Shown here one piece after another: positions 57,141-64,000 of a DNA stretch of 64,000 nt; position 1 is the first letter of the stretch; each line of letters begins with the position of its first letter. The DNA comes from Nissolia schottii. Taxonomy: Eukaryota; Streptophyta; Magnoliopsida; Fabales; Fabaceae. The stretch lies in the NCBI GenBank assembly GCA_003254905.1, contig QANU01055553.1, positions 217,585 through 281,584 on the forward strand, written 5' to 3'. The notes below the pieces were generated by a model. It searched no databases. It was not told the origin of the DNA and worked only from the letters and a program-made list of their open reading frames with translations. The position numbers and the translations under genes were made by a program.

Positions 57141-58187
57141 TCAGAATCCTTTCCACGCATTGAGAACTTCATGGAAGACTTCAGCAATCAGATCCCTGTC
57201 TGCATTTTGCAGGAAAGTATTGAAATCGTCCCGAATGTCATATATTTTACCAAATTTCACGAGATACCGGAGACAGCTCGTCTTTAGGTTCATCAACTGA
57301 TACAGCGACGCATTTTGGAGCCTCTCGAGTACATTTTTCGAGTCAATATCTTCGAGGAGGCTCTCATGGCAGGCCTCCCTCAAATCCAACACGTCATACT
57401 TGTCGGCCGCGTGCAGAAGGGCCAGCCTGTGAGTCAGAAACTCTTCGTTTTCGATGATTCCGTAGAGATAATTGAGAAAGGCCTGACAAGATTCGATTGA
57501 CATGTCTGAGATGTTTATGGTGGAAAGCTCTTTCTCCTGAAGATTGTGGGAGAACATGCTGCGGAAGACAGGCGACCGGGCTGCGAGAACGGCCCGATGA
57601 GCTCCTATGCTTCCATCGGAAGCATTGATAGTGATGTCCGCATGGATGCCTTCTTTTAACATTCTACCAAGAGACTCAAGGGCTGTCGCATTTGATCTTT
57701 TTTGAGTAAAACCGTCAGCCCAGATAGAGCAAGGTTCTCCGCCCTGTATCGAAAAAGGAATGTTGCAAATAAGTTATTAGGAGTAAAAGGAGTTATATCA
57801 CAAAAAGATCTTCAATGTAAATCACCAGAGGGAAGTTTTAAGCTGTAGAACCAATTTAACGCTTTGTGCTCTCAGAATAATGCACCGATTCAGAACTCAA
57901 CACATAATGCAGAAATTGAACGAGGGCTGTGAAATTAACTTTATTATACTTTATAACAAAATCTAGACCGCTTAGTGTACTATTCTCAAACTTCAAACTT
58001 GCAATTATCACTCAGTTAAAATATATTGTCAGTTATCATCATGCTTTTTCATTGGCGATTATCCATCATGACAGAAAAAATGGGACTAATTGAGCTCTCA
58101 TCTCTGTAACACTTGATTACAAAATCCAATAATCCAATTAGTAACCTCAATTTATTGCAGCTAGAATGTCATATTCCAATTGTCTCA

Positions 58188-58223
<36 letters not shown>

Positions 58224-59524
58224 TAATAATAATAATAATAATAAAAATAACAATAATAATCATTTGCAATGAATACTACGGATGCAACTAGATGTAAAGA
58301 CTCAAGAGATGTGAAAGTAGAGTTTATATGTACGTTTGGAGATGCAGTCTTCAAATCAAGGAACTCAATGTCAATGATGAATTTTCCAGTTAGAGGGACC
58401 TCAATCGCCCAAACAAAGTCCTCGTTGCTCTTGATCAGTTTATCTTTTATCTCTACATCATGTTAAAAATAGCAATCAATCAACATGAGGAACTGCTCAA
58501 ACAAAACAATAGCGAACTTCATAGCAGAACATAACTGGGTAATTATATTTTTTTTATCGAAATCACCAGCATCTGAAACCTACTGAACTTCACCTAATCT
58601 GTGTTTCGAGCCAGGTGGACTCACTGTGGCTAAAGCTCTCATAACGCTAGGTTTTATTTTCGTCTCATAAAAAGACTCCAACTCGACATTTTGCTTAAGG
58701 AATAACCGAGTAATTATGAAGATGCAAAGAAGGAAAAAAAAAAAAAAGTGGCACAAAACATAAATGACCTTAGCAATTATCATGTATTTTGTACTGAGAA
58801 CATACCAGTCCAACTACTACATACCAGAATCAAAGATTGATAAAGATTGATAATTTTCTTTCCACATGAAAAAAAGTCAACAAAAAAGAAGAAAAAGAGA
58901 GAGAGAGAGAATTTGAATCACCTGGATGTGTGAGGGCCTTGCGATCTCCAACGGAACTAACCACCCTAATGACGAAGGACACAATTGGGGGGTTGTCTCT
59001 GGTCAGATTTGATATTTCTGGGTACAATTTAACAAACAGAACCCTGTTCTTCTCCACAGACAAATGCCTTCATTTCACGCAATACAAATCCCCAAAAAAA
59101 GGGGGGTGGAAAAAAACGCAAATATATATCAGAAAAGCCACTCTCTCTATTCTTCCAATTAAAACCAATAACTAAAATTCTCATAGACAGGGTCTTGAAC
59201 ATTAATTACAGTCCAAAACTTTCAGAGATGCCAAAAACCGCAATCACACATTCAAAACTGATTAGCCACGTGGGGATGGCTTGATATTTCATTTGTTCAA
59301 CACACAAACCCCGCTTGGTCGTAGAATCTCAAGAATTAAAAACAGAGACAAATGAATCATCCAAGATATATGTGTAGAGAGAGAGAGAGAGAGGGGGGTA
59401 AGTACCAGTTCCAGTTTCCGATCTTGAAAGGATCCGATTTTCGGTAGGTGCAGGAAGCCAAGTTCTCGATCCTCCATTGAGCGAGCCTGGAAGTGGTTTC
59501 GACTCGGTACGCGGAATCGCTCAT
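57141..59524 (-). CDS. BTB/POZ domain protein, Arabidopsis At1g21780 type
   Basis: Likely a substrate adaptor for CUL3 ubiquitin ligases. The exons on the - strand are 59524-59406, 59067-58922, 58452-58334 and 57743-57141. All have GT-AG borders and join in frame to 328 aa, matching the roughly 326-aa Arabidopsis protein I recall. The ATG at 59524 opens MSDSAYRVETTSRLAQWRIE. The N-terminal half is MATH-like: NLASCTYRKSDPFKIGNW, then SVEKNRVLFVKLYPEISN and EDFVWAIEVPLTGKFIIDIE. The C-terminal exon carries the BTB fold with HADITINASDGSIGAHRAVL, AARSPVFRSMF, and FLNYLYG, then the helical tail ending in VLNAWKGF. Introns hold GA repeats (about 58898-58910, 59379-59392) and an AAT microsatellite (58189-58262). 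Confidence 0.94.
58189..58262. repeat. AAT microsatellite in BTB intron 3
   Basis: About 24 ATA/AAT-type units with single-base interruptions, close to the exon 3 donor side (intron 58333-57744). Expected to vary in length. Confidence 0.85.
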
Positions 59525-59800
59525 CCTATCGGCGAAAGCGAGCGCCGTCGTGATCTCATGGATGCAGTCCAAGATTCCCTCCAGCAAGAACTCTCCGTGC
59601 TTTCCCAGATTGCTGATTCTCTCTATTCCGACCTTCTTCAATCCTCATATGAAGCCCAGATTCTCTCTCTCTCTCTCACTCTCTGTTTTTTCTTGCCGTT
59701 TCTCTCTCACTCTCTCCCTTCACTACTACTAAACCAGTGCTGTTTTTCTATTCTCTTTTCTTTTTTTTTTTTATAAATTTCAAAATAATAAATAAATGAG
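59525..59800 (-). promoter_or_regulatory. Leader and core promoter region of the BTB gene
   Basis: On the - strand this is a GA-rich leader: CT runs on the + strand at about 59661-59685 and 59700-59716. GA-rich leaders are common in plant genes. No TATA box could be assigned with confidence. Confidence 0.4.
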
Positions 59801-60959
59801 AGAAGAAAATCAATCTGGGGAGAATTGATTGTTTTGTTTGTAATTCCTACGATTCGATTCCGGCACGCAAGGATTTGAAAGTTGCTTTTACTCCTTTGAT
59901 ATTTGATTTGATGGTGAGCTTTTTTTTCTGCGCATACAAAAAAGAAAGATAAAAGTTGATATATTTTTGTGTAGAGAGAGAGAGGCGGGGGGGGAGGGGG
60001 GTGATTTGTTTGGTTTTGTTGGACTTACACACAGCACTTTTATTGGGACGAGACGGTTTTGATGGATGACGAATGATGATGATGATAAATGTTTATTTGG
60101 GTTGGATGTGGGTTATTTGGCGAGGTCCTAATATAAACATTAATGTGGGTTACATCGTTGAGGAGAAAGGCATGGATTGAGATATATACGTACGTGTTGG
60201 GTCATGTGTGGAGTGAGGAACGATCCCTAAATTGGGGGGTATGCTTGGAAGGGGAGAGAATATTTTAATTTTTGGTGCTTTGAAGCAAAGTATGATGTTC
60301 CTTGAAATACTCACTAGCTTCCCAAACTACATTCTTTGGATTGTGGGAGCAATATACTTTTGGAGGAACAATCCAAAAATATAAATGAATATATAAATAA
60401 CAATACTATTTGAGCATGTTAAAAAGTGTGCGTTCTCATCTATTTTACATACATTATAAGTGTCATAATGTATGTAAAAAAGATAATAAAATATTCACGC
60501 TTTTTAACAAGTTCAAGAAACATTTTGCCTATTTAAATAGCCTTCTTTGATTCTCTCTACGTGTCCATAATTAGTGTGGCTCTTAAACTGATTTGTTCAT
60601 TATTTTGGATGAAAAAAATCTTTTCATGTAAAAATTGTATATGATTTTTACTATTGACTTCTTATCCGGGTAACGTAACATAATCAATAATATTATATAA
60701 CCAAACAACAATAACCAAACAGTGTACACTAAAAAATATATATTAGCTGTCCACCAAATATTATAGATTTGTAAATAAATATTTCATACACAGATGAAAA
60801 AAACATTTTCACGTGTAGAAATGCGATAAAACAGGACATGCGGCATATTAAATGTCAAAAAGTAAATGTCGCAGTCTCTTTCCTGCTCCCACTTGCTTTT
60901 TAAAATGTGTGCACTCAACGCTCTCTCGAAAACAAATGTTACAAAACATACGAACAAGC
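59801..60959. other. Intergenic DNA upstream of the BTB gene
   Basis: AT-rich. An interrupted G-run and GA repeat lie at about 59975-60001. No coding frame was recognised. Confidence 0.35.
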
Positions 60960-61285
60960 GTTAAATAACAAATAAACAAACATTATGAATCACAAATGAT
61001 AAAATAAAATGAGACTTCACACAAACTAAATAGCAAAGACACATTATCTCTTACTCCCCCACTCACTCTCTTGTAAATAAGCATTACACTACAAATAAAC
61101 AAACATTACAACACTCTAAAAAAAATGTTATAAACTCATAAACAAACATTACACTACACATGAACAAACATTACATCACACAAAAATGAATAAATAAGCA
61201 AATATTACACCACACAGAAACGAATAAATAAACAAACATTACAACACAAATTAAAAAAAAAAGTACACTACGCAAAAACATTACA
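60960..61285. repeat. Degenerate minisatellite of AACAAACATTAC units
   Basis: The word AACAAACATTAC or close variants recurs about eight times (for example near 60978, 61094, 61141, 61163, 61199, 61232, 61275), separated by ACAC-rich spacers of 20-40 bases. Irregular spacing suggests an old tandem array. Confidence 0.55.
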
Positions 61286-61714
61286 AAATTTATAAAACAA
61301 CATGGACCAAAGAAGAATGTCTTTGTTTATGCTCTCCATAATTCCTTAAGAAGAAAAAAAAATGAAGACGAACCCCAAAAAACGGTGGAAAAAAAATAAA
61401 GAAACAAGAAACAAAAAAGTGGGAATAAGAAAAGAGAAAACAAAGAAAAAGAAAATAGCAAAATGAAAAAAAAAAGCAGCAATTGCAAGTAAAATAATTG
61501 AATAAAATGAAAGGAGTGTGTGCTTGGAGTGAAAAAAACATAAAAAGAAGAAGGAGAGGAGAAGGAGAAGAACGTGAGTGAGAGAGAATGGGTAGAGGAG
61601 AGAAAAAATCAATATTTAATATTAGTGGACACTTTGTAGATACTTTTTTGTGTACACAAAATATTTCCCATAGTCAAATAATGTACAATTTTACATGAAA
61701 AACTATCCTCTCAC

Positions 61715-61716
<2 letters not shown>
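61286..61716. other. A-rich low-complexity DNA
   Basis: A/G-rich strand (61340-61610); the open frames on the opposite strand are poly-Phe/Leu products of this composition, not genes. Confidence 0.5.

Positions 61717-61752
<36 letters not shown>
61717..61752. repeat. TA microsatellite
   Basis: About 18 uninterrupted TA units. Confidence 0.9.
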
Positions 61753-61758
<6 letters not shown>

Positions 61759-62582
61759 GAATAAAAAGTTTAATTCAGAGAAAAGCCTATTGTCCCTTAT
61801 AAATTGAAGAAAATATATCAGATCTAAAATTAATAAGAGACAAAAACACCCTGCATTCTAAATTAACTCGATTTGTAGCTCTACCCCTTACCCAAAGACG
61901 ATCTATATCCAAACATCTTTCACATCAGAGACAACACCAAAAATGCTGCAGTTTAAAAAATGAATTACATTTCATTTCGTCATATATCTATTTATATTTT
62001 TCATTTGTAATACTCTACAAAAGAACTAAGGAAATCAAAACACTCACAAAGGGGACTAACACAACCACAAAGGAGATAATGAAAACAAATGAAAATTCAT
62101 TCTAAGAAAACGATAAATCTAGATACCTAAGTTCTAGATCTAATAGAACCGAGCCTTTTATTTAATAGAGAAAATTCTAAACAATGAAAAAGAAAAAATG
62201 GTAGGGCTGCCACCAAGAAAGAATGATGACAACACATTTCTCTAACACTCACAAAAGAGGATAACAAAATAAGAGGAGAGAGAAAAGGGAAAAAAATAAG
62301 ATTTAGAGTATAACTATCCTCTCACTTTGATATGGCATCTCTAGAGTATTTAGTTTTAGTTTTTAATTTATCTCCTAAATTTTAGGATTAGTGAAGAAAA
62401 TAACTAAATTAAAAAAAAATAGTTGCTATTAACAATTACTATAAAGCTTTTCACATGGTCATCCAATTAAATGTTGTCACTTCGGCTAAAAAGTTTGACT
62501 CTCTCATTCACTTCTTCACAAGTCATGTAATTAGATGACAGTATAAGAAAGATTTATATTGTCAATGCAAGGCAATTAAACT
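61753..62582. other. AT-rich intergenic DNA, nothing recognised
   Basis: No coding sequence or element was recognised. Confidence 0.35.
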
Positions 62583-62720
62583 CGAGTAAATCTTCTAATT
62601 CATCGTTAGGTTAGTTAGCATTAATCAAGTTCGTCCTCAAGCTTTAGAAACTATTTAATTCTTCCCCAAAGTTAACACACATCAATCAAGTTAGTCCATG
62701 GCATCAAATCTCTGTGACTA
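62583..62720. mobile_element. Third, partial copy of the fold-back MITE family
   Basis: CGAGTAAATCTTCTAATTCA followed by ATCAAGTTCGTCCTCAAG and ATCAAGTTAGTCC matches the left half of 51491-51747. The mirrored right half is absent. Confidence 0.55.
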
Positions 62721-64000
62721 AGGGCTAGCGAAGGCTGGCGTTAAGTGCCATGATGGATCTCTCCCATGTATACTAGCATGGATAGTGCTCTAATAGGCAT
62801 CATAGTAGTCTCTAACTAATTTAAAATTGGGCAAATAAGTCACTTAATCCAATTAACACCAAAAATCCTCAAATTAAATCTTAAGTCCCAAAATTAAAAC
62901 CCTAAGTTGCCCATTTAATTCTCAATTTACTAATAAAATCTCTAAGATGTCTAATTTAACCTCTAATCTACTAATTAAACCCTCACTTAACCCCTTATCC
63001 CTAATTAAACCATCACAATCTCACCTTCGCCATAACTATACCCTCCATTACTAACACAAATCACCATCTCTACACCCACCACCACTAACATATCCACCAT
63101 CACAACTAGCAAATCCACCATTGTCATTGTCATAACCAACACCACTACACCATTGGGGCTAACAAGGTTCTTGCTGAGCTTGTAGGCGTAGGAGAGGCCA
63201 ACAAATCAAGCGTAGACGACGACAATGATGATGTCGACATAGGTGATCATGTTATTCATGTACTAGTAGGTCATCTCGAGGGGGAAGATGGATTCTTTGA
63301 TTGGTTGGAACTTGAAGGGTTGGAGTCCGTAAGGGGTGGGTTTAGGGACATGGAGATTGTGGTGTTTTGGGGGTGGATTTGACAGGTGTGACGCTAGAAG
63401 AGATGGGGGCGTCGTGGAAGGCTAGGAGTTCTTGATGGGATATGAGGGGAGGATGGAGTGGAAGGTGGTGATAGTGGCCACAATTGCCATTGAAGAGGAT
63501 TTGTGTGGATTGAGTTATGTTGTGTATGGAAAAGGAAGATTTGGGACTTTAACATAGACATGCGAAGTTGTCAAACTCAAGAGTTTAAGTAAACTCGTGA
63601 AGCTTTAGTAAACTCAAAATAAACTCGACTCATAAACTTGTAAGAGTTTATATACATAAAAATATATGTTATAAGCAATATAATTATGAACTAAACATGA
63701 TTAAGAGTTGTATTTATAATTGACATTGAATAATGTTAACTTTAAAATAAATTATAAATGAAAGAAATATAATAAAATATACCTTAATGCACAACATTTA
63801 GTTATTATGTCATACTTTATTCTATATGTGTATTATTTTATAGTTCTATAAAACATAGTTCAAATATGATAAATATATAAAATTAGCTTAATACACTCAA
63901 TAGATATTGTCTAACATAAACAAAGTCAGCTAAGTATCTAACAAAGTTATCAAATTTATACATTTTGAGGTAAACTCATAGATAGATTTTGACTCGTAAA
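62721..64000. other. Intergenic DNA at the window edge
   Basis: A run of related CTAATTAAACC-type words (62850-63010) is followed by C/A-rich then G-rich low-complexity sequence (63050-63540) and AT-rich sequence to the edge. The opposed C/A- and G-rich arms could be parts of one TIR element, but I could not define ends. No gene was recognised. Confidence 0.3.

Noticed and set aside
61290-61612. Phe/Leu-rich - strand frames resembling membrane proteins
   Set aside because: The opposite strand is A/G-rich low complexity; the hydrophobicity is a composition artefact.
1-64000. CRISPR arrays, bacterial operons, phage or plasmid signals
   Set aside because: No regularly spaced direct repeats, prokaryotic gene packing or such genes; the window is plant nuclear DNA.

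Overview
This is nuclear DNA of a eudicot plant. It has intron-split genes with plant-type splice sites, AT-rich intergenic DNA and dense LTR retrotransposons, LINEs and MITEs. A legume is the best guess: the LTRs carry short GCTGAGCG-type arrays that I associate with legume retrotransposons, and the MITE mix fits. Species cannot be read from the sequence.

Four host genes are well supported. (1) HMG-CoA reductase (HMGR), + strand, 12362-15652, five exons, 573 aa. (2) The ubiquitin-like/aspartic-protease/UBA proteasome shuttle DDI1, + strand, 28762-48099, 15 visible exons; exon 1 is most likely lost in the 605-base N gap at 28103-28707. (3) The ribosome-assembly factor PNO1/Dim2, - strand, one coding exon (51128-50478) and a 2.16-kb intron in its leader. 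(4) A BTB/POZ protein of the Arabidopsis At1g21780 type, - strand, 59524-57141, four exons, 328 aa. The genes are functionally unrelated neighbours: mevalonate pathway, proteasome shuttling, 40S assembly and CUL3-type ubiquitination.

The rest is mostly mobile DNA. From 1 to 12 kb there is a TIR element, a broken + strand Ty1/copia pol, a probable LTR relic, a 1.2-kb long-TIR Mutator-like element with a perfect 9-bp target duplication, and a heavily decayed - strand Ty1/copia relic. From 16 to 28 kb there are a hAT MITE with an 8-bp duplication, a solo LTR with a 5-bp duplication, a LINE with a second LINE fragment in opposite orientation inside it, the 3' end of a Ty3/gypsy element, a Tourist-like MITE and other TIR elements. 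A 10-kb Ty3/gypsy (Tekay/Del-like) element sits in one intron of DDI1 (32307-42377). From 48 to 64 kb there are a second Mutator-like end, a 1-kb TRIM-like element and three copies of one fold-back MITE family.

The most unusual points are: the conversion of a roughly 85-base DDI1 intron into a 10.2-kb intron by a same-strand retrotransposon whose 3' LTR is chimeric; an HMGR intron 1 built of about 80-base tandem repeats that each carry a copy of the splice-donor region; a GC-AG intron in DDI1; and the long-TIR Mutator-like element with a GC-rich interior. I found no CRISPR array, no rRNA and no convincing tRNA gene.
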